Below, one piece after another: positions 45,234 to 54,916 of a stretch of 64,000 nucleotides of DNA. The stretch covers positions 434,001 to 498,000 of the forward strand of contig NZ_SPNJ01000003.1 of the NCBI RefSeq assembly GCF_004563925.1, given 5' to 3'. Source of the DNA: Herbaspirillum sp. 3R11 (GTDB taxonomy: Bacteria; Pseudomonadota; Gammaproteobacteria; Burkholderiales; Burkholderiaceae_D). Below the pieces are notes generated by a model, which did no database searches, was not told where the DNA came from, and saw only the letters and a list, made by a program, of their open reading frames with translations. The number at the start of each line of letters is the position of its first letter. Position 1 is the stretch's first letter. The translations under genes were made by a program, and so were the position numbers.

Positions 45234-46187
45234 CTATTCGGGGCGACCGCGATTCTTCTCGGCTTCCTCGGCGGCAATGATCGCAAGTTCTGCGGCTTCT
45301 TCTGCTGCTGCGATCGCCAGCTCGGCCTGGTAATTGGCCAGCAACTCTGCACGCGTAGCAGGCGTCTCGAGCGTGATCTTTCCGAGCGCGCCGGTGCGAT
45401 AGTCCTGCAGGAAAGTGTGCGCCGCTTTCTCGAAGTCGAAGTCGCCGCCCTTGAGGCGGAAACCGCGTTTGATGGCAACGCCTTCCACCACCGCCACGCC
45501 GTCCATGCCTTCGGTCTTGAAGCCGTAACGCGCCGCCAGCAGGTGCGAATAGCGCTTGAGCAGTTCATCGGCGAGGAAGGTCGCGACTTCTTCCTCGATC
45601 AGCGCGTTGCTGCCGATGGCGTGGCTGGCGGCCAGCATCAGGCCGTCGCTGGGGTGCTGGATCTTCGGCCACAGCATGCCGGGCGTATCGATCAGCACCA
45701 TGTTGTTGCCCAGATAAAGGCGCTGTTGCGTCTTGGTCACGGCCGGTTCGTCGCCGACGGCGGCCACACGCTTCTTGAGCAGCGCATTCATCAGCGTCGA
45801 CTTGCCGACGTTGGGAATGCCCATGATCATCATGCGCAGCGGCTTGAGCGGCGTGCCGCGATGCGGCGCCAGCGCCAGCGCCAGCTTCGGCACCTTGGCG
45901 ACGTCGCTGGGCTTCTTGCAGCTGAGCGCAACGGCGTTGACGTTCTTCTGGCTGTTGTAGTGCGCGATCCAGGCTTGCGTCACGCCCGGATCGGCGAGGT
46001 CACTCTTGTTGAGGATCTTCAGGCAGGGCCGCTGGCGAAACAGGCGGATCTGTTCGATCATGGGGTTGCAGCTGGCCTGCGGCAGGCGGGCATCCACCAC
46101 CTCGATGACCAGGTCGACCTTTTCCATCGCTTCCGCCGCCTTCTTGCGGGCGGCGTTCATGTGACCTGGGAACCATTGAATAGACAT
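45234..46187 (-). CDS. rbgA: ribosome biogenesis GTPase, RbgA/YlqF family
   Basis: This 317-residue circularly permuted GTPase shows motif order G4 (LNKSDLAD), G1 (GIPNVGKST) and G3 (DTPGML), with the N-terminal WFPGHMNAARK of the family. It assists late assembly of the large ribosomal subunit. The C-terminus carries two near-identical 11-residue helical units (AELAIAAAEEA, AELAIIAAEEA). The ATG at 46187 is used because MSIQWFPGHM is the conserved start; GAAGAA lies upstream. Confidence 0.93.
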   Translation of the reverse strand: MSIQWFPGHMNAARKKAAEAMEKVDLVIEVVDARLPQASCNPMIEQIRLFRQRPCLKILNKSDLADPGVTQAWIAHYNSQKNVNAVALSCKKPSDVAKVPKLALALAPHRGTPLKPLRMMIMGIPNVGKSTLMNALLKKRVAAVGDEPAVTKTQQRLYLGNNMVLIDTPGMLWPKIQHPSDGLMLAASHAIGSNALIEEEVATFLADELLKRYSHLLAARYGFKTEGMDGVAVVEGVAIKRGFRLKGGDFDFEKAAHTFLQDYRTGALGKITLETPATRAELLANYQAELAIAAAEEAAELAIIAAEEAEKNRGRPE

Positions 46188-46315
46188 GCGGAATTCTTCT
46201 TTTTGCAAAATAAGCCGCTATTTTACGGCCTGCGGCCTGTTTGCCCCTAAAAAGAAGGTCGGCGAAGGTGTCGATTCCGCTGATTCGACGACTTATTCCG
46301 CAACTTGCTCGGTAG

Positions 46316-47746
46316 TTACTCCCCGGCCGGAACGACGGCAGCCGAGCGCGCATTGACGTAACGCAACACCAGCACCAGCGCCAACGCGTAGACCAACGCC
46401 ACCACACCGTAGGCCAGCACGATGCGCGTGATCCAGCTGCTGAAACTGTGCAGGATCGCGCCCATCAGCGCCACGCCGACCAGCGCGCCGATCTGGCGAT
46501 TGGCGTTGAGCGCGGCGGCGGCGCTGTTGGCGTGGCCCTTGCCGGCCACCTGCATCACGGCGGTGGTCATGGCCGGGATGGCGGTGCTGATGCCTAGGTT
46601 GGCGAGCGCGCCGGCGACGGCCAGCATCCAGTAAGGCGTCTCCGGCGTCAGCCAGATCTGCACCGCAGAAAACACCGCGCCGACCGTCAGGCCCAGGCGC
46701 AGCGGCAAGCGCGGTCCGAAACGCGCCGTCATGCGACCCGAGTTCAGGTTGCCGATGAAGATCACCGCCATCATCGGCAGCATCTGCAAACCGGTCTGCA
46801 GCGCATCGGCGCCGCGCGCCTGCTGCAGGAACAGTGCCAGGAAAAAGAACTGCCCGTAGACGCCGAAATTGATGAGGAAGCCGATGCCGTTGGCGGCCGC
46901 GAACTGCGGCGTGGCGAACAGCGCACGCGGCAGCAGCGGCGCCGAACCGCTGCGCTCGCGCTGCACCAGCGTGCCGAACGCCAGCACCGCCACGACCACG
47001 GCGCTCACGATCGGCAGCGAGGTCCAGCCGTAGACCGGTCCCTCGATCAGCACGAAACTCAAGGCCGCCAGCATCAGCACGCCGAGGAAATGGCTGGTGA
47101 TGGTCAGCGCGCGCACGTGCCGCTCCACTGACGGAATCATCTTGACCGCCATGTACAGGCCGATCAGGCCGACCGGCACGTTGATCAGGAACACGCTGCG
47201 CCAGCCGAACGAATGGATCAGGATGCCGCCCACCAGCGGGCCGACCGCCGCCGCGCCGCCGACCGTGGCCGACCAGACGCCCAGCATGCGGGCGCGCACG
47301 CGGTCGTCTTCATAGACATGGGTCAGCAGGCTCAGCGAACTCGGCATGAAGAACGCCGCGCCCAGTCCTTGCAAGAGGCGTGCGGCAACCAGCATGCCGC
47401 CGTTGGGCGCGGCGCCGCACAGCAGCGAAGCGACCACGAACAGCACCAGGCCGAGCAGGTAGATATTCTTGGCGCCGTAGCGATCGGCCAGCGCGCCGCC
47501 GACCAGCAGCATGGCGGCGAAGCTCAGCGTATAACCGTCGACGATCCAGACCAGCATGCTGAGCGGCGTGGCCAGGCTTTTTTCAATCGACGACAGGCCG
47601 ACGTTGACCACGGTGACGTCGAGCATCGCCATGACGAAGCCGATGGCCAGCGTCACCAGCGGCAGCATGCCAGTGCGCGCCTGGACCTCGGCCTTGCGTG
47701 ACGGTGTGGCGATGGCGCCGGCCGGCGCGGGACATTGTGTAGACAT
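46316..47746 (-). CDS. DHA2-family MFS exporter (EmrB/QacA type)
   Basis: This 476-residue permease has 14 predicted helices, motif D1 as FVMAMLDVTVVNVGLSSI, motif A GGALADRYGAKNIYLLGL and motif C GPLVGGILIHSFGWRSVFLINVPVG. Such pumps export drugs, dyes or aromatic compounds. The ATG at 47746 is preferred (GAAAGAAA upstream) over an extension to 47896 that overlaps the promoter region. It is divergent from a LysR gene with a perfect 16-bp palindrome between them. Confidence 0.93.
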   Translation of the reverse strand: MSTQCPAPAGAIATPSRKAEVQARTGMLPLVTLAIGFVMAMLDVTVVNVGLSSIEKSLATPLSMLVWIVDGYTLSFAAMLLVGGALADRYGAKNIYLLGLVLFVVASLLCGAAPNGGMLVAARLLQGLGAAFFMPSSLSLLTHVYEDDRVRARMLGVWSATVGGAAAVGPLVGGILIHSFGWRSVFLINVPVGLIGLYMAVKMIPSVERHVRALTITSHFLGVLMLAALSFVLIEGPVYGWTSLPIVSAVVVAVLAFGTLVQRERSGSAPLLPRALFATPQFAAANGIGFLINFGVYGQFFFLALFLQQARGADALQTGLQMLPMMAVIFIGNLNSGRMTARFGPRLPLRLGLTVGAVFSAVQIWLTPETPYWMLAVAGALANLGISTAIPAMTTAVMQVAGKGHANSAAAALNANRQIGALVGVALMGAILHSFSSWITRIVLAYGVVALVYALALVLVLRYVNARSAAVVPAGE

Positions 47747-47866
47747 GATTTCTTTCGATAGGGTTGCCGCCCGACAATCACCGCGTAACGCTGAAGGGAA
47801 TGCGAGCAAGGATGCCATTCTAGGCTTCTTGCGCAATGCAATAAATAAGCATAATCTCGGCACTCC

Positions 47867-47882
47867 GATGCAAATTTGCATC
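47867..47882. promoter_or_regulatory. perfect palindrome, LysR operator candidate
   Basis: GATGCAAATTTGCATC is a perfect 16-bp palindrome in the 171-base gap between the divergent DHA2 exporter (start 47746) and LysR gene (start 47918). A second TGCGCAATGCA stretch lies about 35 bases to the left. Confidence 0.65.
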
Positions 47883-47917
47883 AACAGCCTATTCACTTAT
47901 CTTGCAGGGAAGCCATC

Positions 47918-48793
47918 ATGGATTGGGACAACGCCCGTATTTTCCTGGCGATACAGCGCGCCGGCACCTTGCGCGGCGCCGCCGAACAGCTGCAGATCGA
48001 CCAGGCCACCGTTGGCCGTCGTCTGAACGCGATGGAGAAATCGCTGGGCGCGCGGCTGTTTCTGCGCACGCCGGCCGGCTACGTAGCGACGCCCGCAGGC
48101 GACCTGGCCGTGGCCGCGGTTGAAAAAATGGAAACCGCCGCCGACCAGCTGCAGCGCCAGATGCAGGGCATCGACGAGCGCCTGTGCGGTGTCGTGCGCA
48201 TCGCCGCCACCGACACCATGGCCAAACACGTGCTGATGCCGGCAATGCAACAGCTGGCGGCCGATCATCCTGCGATTCGCGTGGTGCTGACGACCTCGAC
48301 GCAAGTCTCCAACCTGACCCGGCGCGAAGCCGACCTGGCAGTGCGCAGCCTGCGCCCGACCAGTCCCGACCTGATTTCGCGCCACCTGAAGCGGCTGGCG
48401 CTCGGCCTGTACGCCTCCAAAAGCTACGTCAAGAAGCACGGCCTGCCGCAACCGGGCACCGCGCTGGCGGGACATGACGTGGTGATTTACCAGCGCGCGA
48501 TCTATGCGTCGCAGATCGACGCCATCTGCGGCGAATCGACCGCCAATGCGCGCGTGGCGATGGAAGTGAGTTCGGGATTGATGCTGATGGAAGCAGTGGT
48601 AGCGGGACTGGGCATCGGCGAGTTGCCGACCTACATGGCCGACACGGTGCCGCAACTGGTGCGGCTCTGGCCCGAGCGCGCCGAGCCCTACGACATGTGG
48701 CTGGTGCTGCACAGCGACCTCAACCGCACCGCCCGCGTACGCGCCGTAGCTGACGCCATCGTTGCGGCTTACGACCGGCTGGAAGCGTCCTGA
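47918..48793 (+). CDS. LysR-family transcriptional regulator
   Basis: This 291-residue LysR regulator starts MDWDNARIFLAIQRAGTLRGAA, with HTH in residues 1-60 (LQIDQATVGRRL, LGARLFLRTPAG) and an effector domain (RIAATDTMAKHVLMPAM onward). The ATG at 47918 follows GGGAAG. It is divergent from the DHA2 exporter and probably controls it. Confidence 0.93.
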   Translation: MDWDNARIFLAIQRAGTLRGAAEQLQIDQATVGRRLNAMEKSLGARLFLRTPAGYVATPAGDLAVAAVEKMETAADQLQRQMQGIDERLCGVVRIAATDTMAKHVLMPAMQQLAADHPAIRVVLTTSTQVSNLTRREADLAVRSLRPTSPDLISRHLKRLALGLYASKSYVKKHGLPQPGTALAGHDVVIYQRAIYASQIDAICGESTANARVAMEVSSGLMLMEAVVAGLGIGELPTYMADTVPQLVRLWPERAEPYDMWLVLHSDLNRTARVRAVADAIVAAYDRLEAS

Positions 48794-48809
48794 CCCGGCC
48801 TAGTCAAGC

Positions 48810-49757
48810 TTAGTCAAGATCAGCCAGCACCTTGAGATGCGCCACCACGCTGCGGCCCAAGGCCGACAGGTTGTAACCGCCCTCCAGGCAGCTCACGATG
48901 CGGCCGCGCGCGTACTGCCGCGCGACATCCATGATCTGCTTCGTCATCCAGGCGTAGTCGGCTTCCACCAGCGCCATCTGCCCCATGTCGTCTTCGCGAT
49001 GGGCGTCGAACCCGGCCGAGATGAAGATCATCTGCGGCTGGTGTGCATGCAGCGCCGGCAGCCACTTGTCGGTCACCAGCTGGCGCACCACGTTGCCCGC
49101 CGTGTAAGCCGGCAGCGGCTCGTTGAGGATGTGCGGCTCGGCCGGATCGGCGCCGCTGAACGGATAGAACGGATGCTGGAAGAAGCTCACCATCAGCACG
49201 CGCGGATCGTGTTTGAATGCCGCTTCGGTGCCATTGCCGTGATGGACGTCGAAGTCGACGATGGCGACGCGCTCCAGGCCGTGGACGTCCATGGCGTGAC
49301 GCGCCGCGATGGCGACATTGTTGAACAGGCAAAAGCCCATCGGCGTGGTCGGCGTGGCGTGGTGACCCGGCGGGCGCACCGAGCAGAAAGCGTTTTCCAG
49401 CTCGCCGGCGATCACCGCATCGGTCGCCGCGACGGCGGCGCCGGCCGCACGCAAAGCGGCGTTCCAGCTGTACCGGTTGATCGAGGTGTCGCCGTCCAGC
49501 GGATAGTGCGCAACGTTGTCCTGCGCCAGAGCAAGTGCCTCGGCATTGTCACGAATCAGCGCCACCGCATTGGCGGTGTGCACGCGCTCAATGTCGGCGA
49601 CCTCGGCCAGCGGCGCATCGCGTCGTTCCAGGAACTGGTCGATGCGGCTGGCGATCAGTTGATCCTCGATGGCCTGCAGGCGTAACGGCGTCTCCGGATG
49701 CCACTCGCCCATCTCGTGGCGCTGGCAGTCTGCATGCGTATAAAAAGCGGTCGTCAT
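48810..49757 (-). CDS. histone deacetylase-family amidohydrolase
   Basis: This 315-residue zinc hydrolase of the HDAC/acetylpolyamine amidohydrolase class has HPETPLRLQAIEDQL, SVRPPGHHA, VDFDVHHGNGT with metal ligands, and a C-terminal LEGGYNLSALGRSV. Bacterial members deacetylate acetylpolyamines, acetoin-pathway proteins or other acyl amides. It is transcribed alone. The true substrate is unknown. Confidence 0.92.
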   Translation of the reverse strand: MTTAFYTHADCQRHEMGEWHPETPLRLQAIEDQLIASRIDQFLERRDAPLAEVADIERVHTANAVALIRDNAEALALAQDNVAHYPLDGDTSINRYSWNAALRAAGAAVAATDAVIAGELENAFCSVRPPGHHATPTTPMGFCLFNNVAIAARHAMDVHGLERVAIVDFDVHHGNGTEAAFKHDPRVLMVSFFQHPFYPFSGADPAEPHILNEPLPAYTAGNVVRQLVTDKWLPALHAHQPQMIFISAGFDAHREDDMGQMALVEADYAWMTKQIMDVARQYARGRIVSCLEGGYNLSALGRSVVAHLKVLADLD

Positions 49758-49935
49758 TGTTATCTTTGCTTTGTTCTCCCGGTGCGGGAGCGTCTCGTGG
49801 CATTTTTGCTAGTGTACATCCAAGCGGTTCAGGCGGAGTGGGCGGCCGTCGGCGCGCCCGGCCGATCATGTATACTGGCCGACTTGTCTGTCAGCCACCT
49901 TACTGAGTTAATTTACGCGCAGCGCTGCGCCCTCC

Positions 49936-51072
49936 ATGTCAATGAAACCCTGCCTTCGTTTGCCTCGCCTGCTCGGCCTGTCCGTTCTTTCCCTCGCTTG
50001 TTTGCTCCCTGCAGCGGTTCATGCGGAATCGACGACCCACAAGAGTAAAGCCGACAAGAGCAAAAACGGCAGCACGAAAGCCAAGCCGAAGAAAAAAGCC
50101 ACCCCGGCCGATGACGGCGAGTTCGCCAATTTCAGCCAGTGGAAGGAAGTCAACGACTTCATCGACGAAATGGTCGCGCGCAACGGTTTCGACAAGGCCG
50201 CGCTGCAAGCGCTGTTCAACAAGGCACGCTACATCGACACCGCGATCCAGCTGATCAAGCCGGCGCCGAGCGGCAAGCCGAAGAACTGGCAAGCCTACCG
50301 CGCGCGCTTCGTCGAACCCAAGCGCATCAACGCCGGCGTCGACTTCTGGAACGAGCATGAACTGGCGCTGTCGCGCGCCGAAGCGCAATACGGCGTGCCG
50401 GCCGAAATCATCGTCGGCATCATCGGCGTGGAAACCGTCTACGGCCGCAACACCGGCAATTTCCGCGTACTCGACGCCGTCACCACGCTGGCCTTCGACT
50501 ATCCCAAGACCGCCAACCGCGATGCCCGCATGGCGTTCTTCCGCGGCGAGCTGGAAAACACGCTGCTGTTCGCGCGTGAATCCAACATCGATCCGTTCTC
50601 GCTGCTGGGCTCCTACGCCGGCGCCATCGGCTGGCCGCAATTCATGCCGAGCAGCATCCGCCAGTACGCGGTCGATTTCGACGGCAACGGCAAGATCGAC
50701 CTGCGCAACTCGCCGGTCGACGCCATCGGCAGCGTCGCCAACTTCCTCAAGATCCACGGCTGGCAGCGCGGCGAACCGACCGTGTTCCCTGCCACCGTCA
50801 CCGACGCCGGCAAGATCGACAACCTCATCAACCAGGGCCTGGAAGCCAAGTTCAGCGCCGACGAATTGCGCGCCGCCGGCGTGGTGCCGGGCAGCGAATT
50901 GCCGGCCGGCCTGCGCTTCGGCCTGGTCGACCTGCAGAACGGCGATGCCCCGACCGATCACTGGCTGGCAACCAACAATTTCTTTGCGATCACGCAGTAC
51001 AACCGCAGCTATTTCTACGCCATGTCGGTGATCGACCTGGCCCGCGCCGTGCGCACCGCGCGCGCGCAATAA
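49936..51072 (+). CDS. mltB: lytic murein transglycosylase B
   Basis: This 378-residue peptidoglycan lyase has an N-terminal signal peptide (cleaved near AVHA-ES), a Lys/Ser-rich linker (about 30-55), and the MltB catalytic domain with AEIIVGIIGVETVYGRNTG containing the catalytic glutamate and the motif AGAIGWPQFMPSSIRQYAVDFDGNGKIDL. There is no lipobox cysteine, so it is probably periplasmic and soluble. It is followed 50 bases later by the TonB receptor gene. Confidence 0.94.
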   Translation: MSMKPCLRLPRLLGLSVLSLACLLPAAVHAESTTHKSKADKSKNGSTKAKPKKKATPADDGEFANFSQWKEVNDFIDEMVARNGFDKAALQALFNKARYIDTAIQLIKPAPSGKPKNWQAYRARFVEPKRINAGVDFWNEHELALSRAEAQYGVPAEIIVGIIGVETVYGRNTGNFRVLDAVTTLAFDYPKTANRDARMAFFRGELENTLLFARESNIDPFSLLGSYAGAIGWPQFMPSSIRQYAVDFDGNGKIDLRNSPVDAIGSVANFLKIHGWQRGEPTVFPATVTDAGKIDNLINQGLEAKFSADELRAAGVVPGSELPAGLRFGLVDLQNGDAPTDHWLATNNFFAITQYNRSYFYAMSVIDLARAVRTARAQ

Positions 51073-51122
51073 GCCGCCCGCCGATACGCCCGCGCCACAT
51101 TAAGAAACCGACAGCAAGACCG

Positions 51123-53276
51123 ATGAAACGCTTTTCTCCCCTCGCCATTTCCCTGACGCTGGCCAGCGTCGCGCCTGCCGCCTTCGCCGAAGAAAGCACT
51201 GACGCCGGCACGCTGCCGGCCATCAACGTCAGCGCTGAAGCAACGCGCACCGACGTTTATCGCGCACGTACGTCGGGCATTGCCGGCTTTGGCGAGACGC
51301 CACTGCTGAACACGCCGGCGTCAGTCTCGGTAATCACCGAAGCGCAATTGAAAGACCAGCAGGCGCGTCTGCTCAGCGACGTCATCAAGAACGACGCCAG
51401 CATCGGTGAAAACTATGCGCCGGTCGGTTACTACGAGAACATCAGCGTGCGCGGGTTTCCGCTGGATCTGGCGAGCGGTTATCGCATCAACGGCCTGTCG
51501 GCAGTCGGCGAACAGAACATCGCGCTGGAGAACAAGGAACAGGTCGAGATCATCAAGGGCCTGTCCGGCCTGCAAGGTGGTGTCGTCAACGCCGGCGGCC
51601 TGGTCAACTACGTGACCAAGCGCCCGGCCGACGTGCGCTCAGTCATGTTCGGCACCGACTCCAACGGTTCACGCTATTTTTCGACCGATCTGGGCGTGCT
51701 GTTCGGCGATCACAAACAGTTCGGCCTGCGCGTCAATGCCGCGCACGAAGACATCAATTCCTACGTCGACTACAGCAACGGCTACCGCGACTTCGCCTCG
51801 CTGGCGGCGTCGTGGGATATCAGTTCGAAGGCGCGCCTTGCCTTCAACATCGAATACCAGAAAAAGGCGCAGAAATCGGTCGCCGGCTATCAGCTGCTGG
51901 GCGGCACCACGGTGCCGTCCGGCGTCTCGCCGAAGACGATGCTGTCGCCGCAGCCGTGGGTGCAGCCGGTGCGCATCGATTCGCTCAACTTCAACACCCG
52001 CTTCGACCTGGAATTCAACGACAATTGGCGCGGCTACATCACGGCCGGCCGCAGCCGCGCGGTGATCGACGACTACCTGGCCTTCCCTTACGGCAGCAAC
52101 AGCGCCACCGTGTTCTCGCCGAGCTTCGCCGCCAATGGCGACTACGACGTGTACGACTATCGCAGCCCGGACGACACTCGTCGCAACGACGAAGCGCAAG
52201 CGGTCGTGCAAGGCAAGTTCAACACGGGCGCCATCAAGCATGACCTGATGCTGGGTGTGACCATGTCGCGCCGCGTGGTCGACAAGTCGGACGGCATTTC
52301 GATCCCGGTCGGCACCGGCAACATCTACAGCCCGGTCGCTGCGGCGCTGGCGCCGTCGGGCGCCGTCATACCGGCCTCGTACCGCAATCTGGACAGCCGC
52401 CAGCAGGCGATCCTGTTCACCGACCGCGTGCAGTTCGGCGAACGCTGGGAAGTGCTGGCCGGTGGACGCCAGGTCTGGCTGAAGGAAAAAACGTATAACC
52501 TGGCCGGCGTCACCACGCGCGATACCGACCGCAACCAATTCCTGCCGCAACTCGCGCTGATCTATAAACCGCAAGTCAACATGTCACTCTACGTCAGCTA
52601 CGCCGAGACGCTGAGCATGGGCACGGCGGCGGCGTTCTGGCAGACCAACTACCCCACCATCCTGCCGCCTTCGGTGGCGCGTCAGCTGGAAACCGGCGTC
52701 AAGTACGACTGGAACAAGGACCTGAGTTTCACTGCGGCGGTGTTCCGCATGAAGAAGGCATACGAGTACCCGCAACCGGATGGCGCGGGCGGCTTCAAAT
52801 ACGTCCAGCAGGGCAAGCAGACCCACACCGGCCTCGAACTCGGCGCCTCCGGCAACGTCACAAAACAGCTGCGCCTTGCCGCCAGCGTAGCCTTCATCCA
52901 GGCCCGCGCCGACGGCACCGGCACGCCGGCTTACGACGACAAGCAAGCCATCAACGTGCCGCGCGTGCGCAGCGCACTGTATGCCGACTACGCGCTGGCC
53001 GCCTTGCCCGGTCTGAACCTGCAAGGCAGCTGGCTGTACAGCGGCAGCAAGAGCGCCACGCGCGACGGCAGCGCCTCAGTGCCGTCGTATCACATCTTCA
53101 ACACCGGCCTGCGCTATCAGACAAAGATGGCCGGCCATCCGACCACCGTGCGCCTGACTGTCGACAATGTGTTCGACAAGCGCTACTGGAAAGACACCGG
53201 CGAGTCGCTCGGCGACAGCTACCTGCATCTCGGCGCTCCTCGTCTGGCGCGCCTGTCGGTGCAGTACGACTTCTAA
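51123..53276 (+). CDS. TonB-dependent siderophore receptor
   Basis: This 717-residue outer membrane receptor has a signal peptide (to about residue 21, AFA-EE), a plug domain (LNTPASVSVITEAQLKDQ, ISVRGFPLDLASGYRINGL, VEIIKGLSGLQGGVVNAGG) and a 22-strand beta-barrel ending RLARLSVQYDF. The form is that of ferric-siderophore receptors of the FhuE/FpvA class without an N-terminal signalling domain. No sigma factor or fecR gene is next to it. It is followed 20 bases later by an APH-fold kinase gene in the same direction. Confidence 0.93.
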   Translation: MKRFSPLAISLTLASVAPAAFAEESTDAGTLPAINVSAEATRTDVYRARTSGIAGFGETPLLNTPASVSVITEAQLKDQQARLLSDVIKNDASIGENYAPVGYYENISVRGFPLDLASGYRINGLSAVGEQNIALENKEQVEIIKGLSGLQGGVVNAGGLVNYVTKRPADVRSVMFGTDSNGSRYFSTDLGVLFGDHKQFGLRVNAAHEDINSYVDYSNGYRDFASLAASWDISSKARLAFNIEYQKKAQKSVAGYQLLGGTTVPSGVSPKTMLSPQPWVQPVRIDSLNFNTRFDLEFNDNWRGYITAGRSRAVIDDYLAFPYGSNSATVFSPSFAANGDYDVYDYRSPDDTRRNDEAQAVVQGKFNTGAIKHDLMLGVTMSRRVVDKSDGISIPVGTGNIYSPVAAALAPSGAVIPASYRNLDSRQQAILFTDRVQFGERWEVLAGGRQVWLKEKTYNLAGVTTRDTDRNQFLPQLALIYKPQVNMSLYVSYAETLSMGTAAAFWQTNYPTILPPSVARQLETGVKYDWNKDLSFTAAVFRMKKAYEYPQPDGAGGFKYVQQGKQTHTGLELGASGNVTKQLRLAASVAFIQARADGTGTPAYDDKQAINVPRVRSALYADYALAALPGLNLQGSWLYSGSKSATRDGSASVPSYHIFNTGLRYQTKMAGHPTTVRLTVDNVFDKRYWKDTGESLGDSYLHLGAPRLARLSVQYDF

Positions 53277-53296
53277 GCAGACGCCAAGCCAGCCGC

Positions 53297-54460
53297 ATGG
53301 AAGCCGCCTCCCACCATCTGACTCGCGTACTGAGCCACGGCATGAACGCCGACGCCGTGATATCCGACTGGCCGGCGCTCACTTCGGCCGAGGTGGCGCG
53401 CGTGCTGCAGCATTATCCGCAAGCCGGCACGCCGAAGCGGCTGGTGTGGCACAGCCCGCGACCGTTCTCGGCAGGTTGCGTAATGACGACCTCGACCATG
53501 GACGTGTTCGTCAAGCGTCACCATGTGTCGGTGCGCGACGTCGCCGGCCTGAGCGAAGAACACGGTTTCATCAATCACCTGCGCAGCCGCGGCATCGCCG
53601 TCAGTGAAGTGCTCACGACCGCCGATGGCGCCACCGCCTTCACCGACGATCACTGGACCTATGAAGTGCATGGCGTCGCCTCCGGCGTCGACCTGTATCG
53701 AGACGCGGTGTCATGGACGCCGTTCAGCAGCAGCGTGCATGCGCATGAAGCCGGCAAGGCGCTGGCGCGCTTGCATCTGGCCGCGCAGGATTACACCGCG
53801 CCGGCGCGCAAGGCGCAGACACTGGTGTCGAGTTTCACGATTTTTTCTCAGCCAGATCCGCTGCCGGCGCTGCAACGCTACATCGAGCGCTATCCTGCGA
53901 TTGCCGACTATCTGAAGGAGCGTGATTGGCGCACCGAAGCCGCCGGCACGCTATTACCGTTCCACGCGCGATTGCTGCCTTACCTGGATGAATTGACGCC
54001 GCTGTGGACCCACAACGACTGGCACGCGTCCAACTTGCTGTGGACCGATCGCAGTGCGGCGGCAGGCGTCAAGACGATTCTCGATTTCGGCCTCAGCGAC
54101 CGCACCTGTGCGCTGCATGACCTGGCGACCGCGATCGAGCGCAACGTCATCGAATGGCTGGCGATCCAGGAGGGCAAGACCGACGCCGTCCATCCCGACC
54201 TGCTCGACGCGCTGCTCGACGGCTACCATCTGGTGCGGCCGCTGACGTCGCGCCAGTGGCTGGCGCTGGCAGCGCTGCTGCCGCTGGTGCATGCTGAATT
54301 CGCGTTGGCGGAGCTGGCGTACTTCCACGGCATCACGCGTTCGGCCAATAATGCGGCACTGGCCTACGACGCTTACTATCTTGGCCACGCCGCGTGGTTC
54401 AACAGTGCGGATGGGCAGCGACTGCTCGCACGGATCGCGCAACGCGCTGCGGCTGATTAG
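53297..54460 (+). CDS. APH-family phosphotransferase
   Basis: This 387-residue kinase-fold protein has the Brenner catalytic motif THNDWHASNLLW (about 235-250) and the metal-binding ILDFGLSD. This arrangement is found in aminoglycoside phosphotransferases, choline and homoserine kinases. The N-terminal 90 residues contain a nucleotide-binding sheet with VFVKRHH. Position directly after a TonB receptor raises the possibility that it phosphorylates an imported compound, but this is inference. The start at 53297 lacks a clear ribosome binding site; 53342 is possible. Confidence 0.85.
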   Translation: MEAASHHLTRVLSHGMNADAVISDWPALTSAEVARVLQHYPQAGTPKRLVWHSPRPFSAGCVMTTSTMDVFVKRHHVSVRDVAGLSEEHGFINHLRSRGIAVSEVLTTADGATAFTDDHWTYEVHGVASGVDLYRDAVSWTPFSSSVHAHEAGKALARLHLAAQDYTAPARKAQTLVSSFTIFSQPDPLPALQRYIERYPAIADYLKERDWRTEAAGTLLPFHARLLPYLDELTPLWTHNDWHASNLLWTDRSAAAGVKTILDFGLSDRTCALHDLATAIERNVIEWLAIQEGKTDAVHPDLLDALLDGYHLVRPLTSRQWLALAALLPLVHAEFALAELAYFHGITRSANNAALAYDAYYLGHAAWFNSADGQRLLARIAQRAAAD

Positions 54461-54874
54461 TTAGTCGGGAATTACCGCCGTGGCATCCACTTCCACCAGA
54501 TACTCCGGCCGCGCGAACGCGCTCACGACAATGCCGGTCGACACTGGAAACACCCCCTTGAGCCAACGTCCTACCACGCGATACACGTCTTCACGATAGC
54601 GTGGGTCGGAGATGTAGATCGTCACTTTGCAGATGTGCTCCAGCTTGCCGCCTGCTTCCTTGAGCAGCATGTCGATGTTGTACATCGCCTGCTCGGTCTG
54701 TCCTTTCACGTCGCCGATACAGACGCTTTCCGAGGTATCCAGGTTCTGTCCGATCTGGCCGCGCAGGAACACGGTGGTGCCACGTGCAACGACGGCCTGG
54801 CACAAATCGTTGTCGATGTTTTGTTCAGGATAAGTATCTTTGGTGTTGAATCTGCGAATGCGCGTGTGTTCCAT
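54461..54874 (-). CDS. RidA-family enamine/imine deaminase
   Basis: This 137-residue RidA/YjgF-UK114-like protein has VVARGTTVFLRGQIGQNLD, AMYNIDMLLKEAGGKLEHICKVTIYISD, the substrate-binding arginine in PRYREDVYRVVGRWL and a C-terminal LVEVDATAVIPD. RidA proteins hydrolyse reactive enamines/imines formed by amino-acid-degrading enzymes. It follows the ureohydrolase gene by 42 bases on the same strand and probably shares its transcript. Confidence 0.92.
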   Translation of the reverse strand: MEHTRIRRFNTKDTYPEQNIDNDLCQAVVARGTTVFLRGQIGQNLDTSESVCIGDVKGQTEQAMYNIDMLLKEAGGKLEHICKVTIYISDPRYREDVYRVVGRWLKGVFPVSTGIVVSAFARPEYLVEVDATAVIPD

Positions 54875-54916
54875 GAAAGCCTCGATGAACAGGTGAATGA
54901 AAGAACTTCGGATTGA

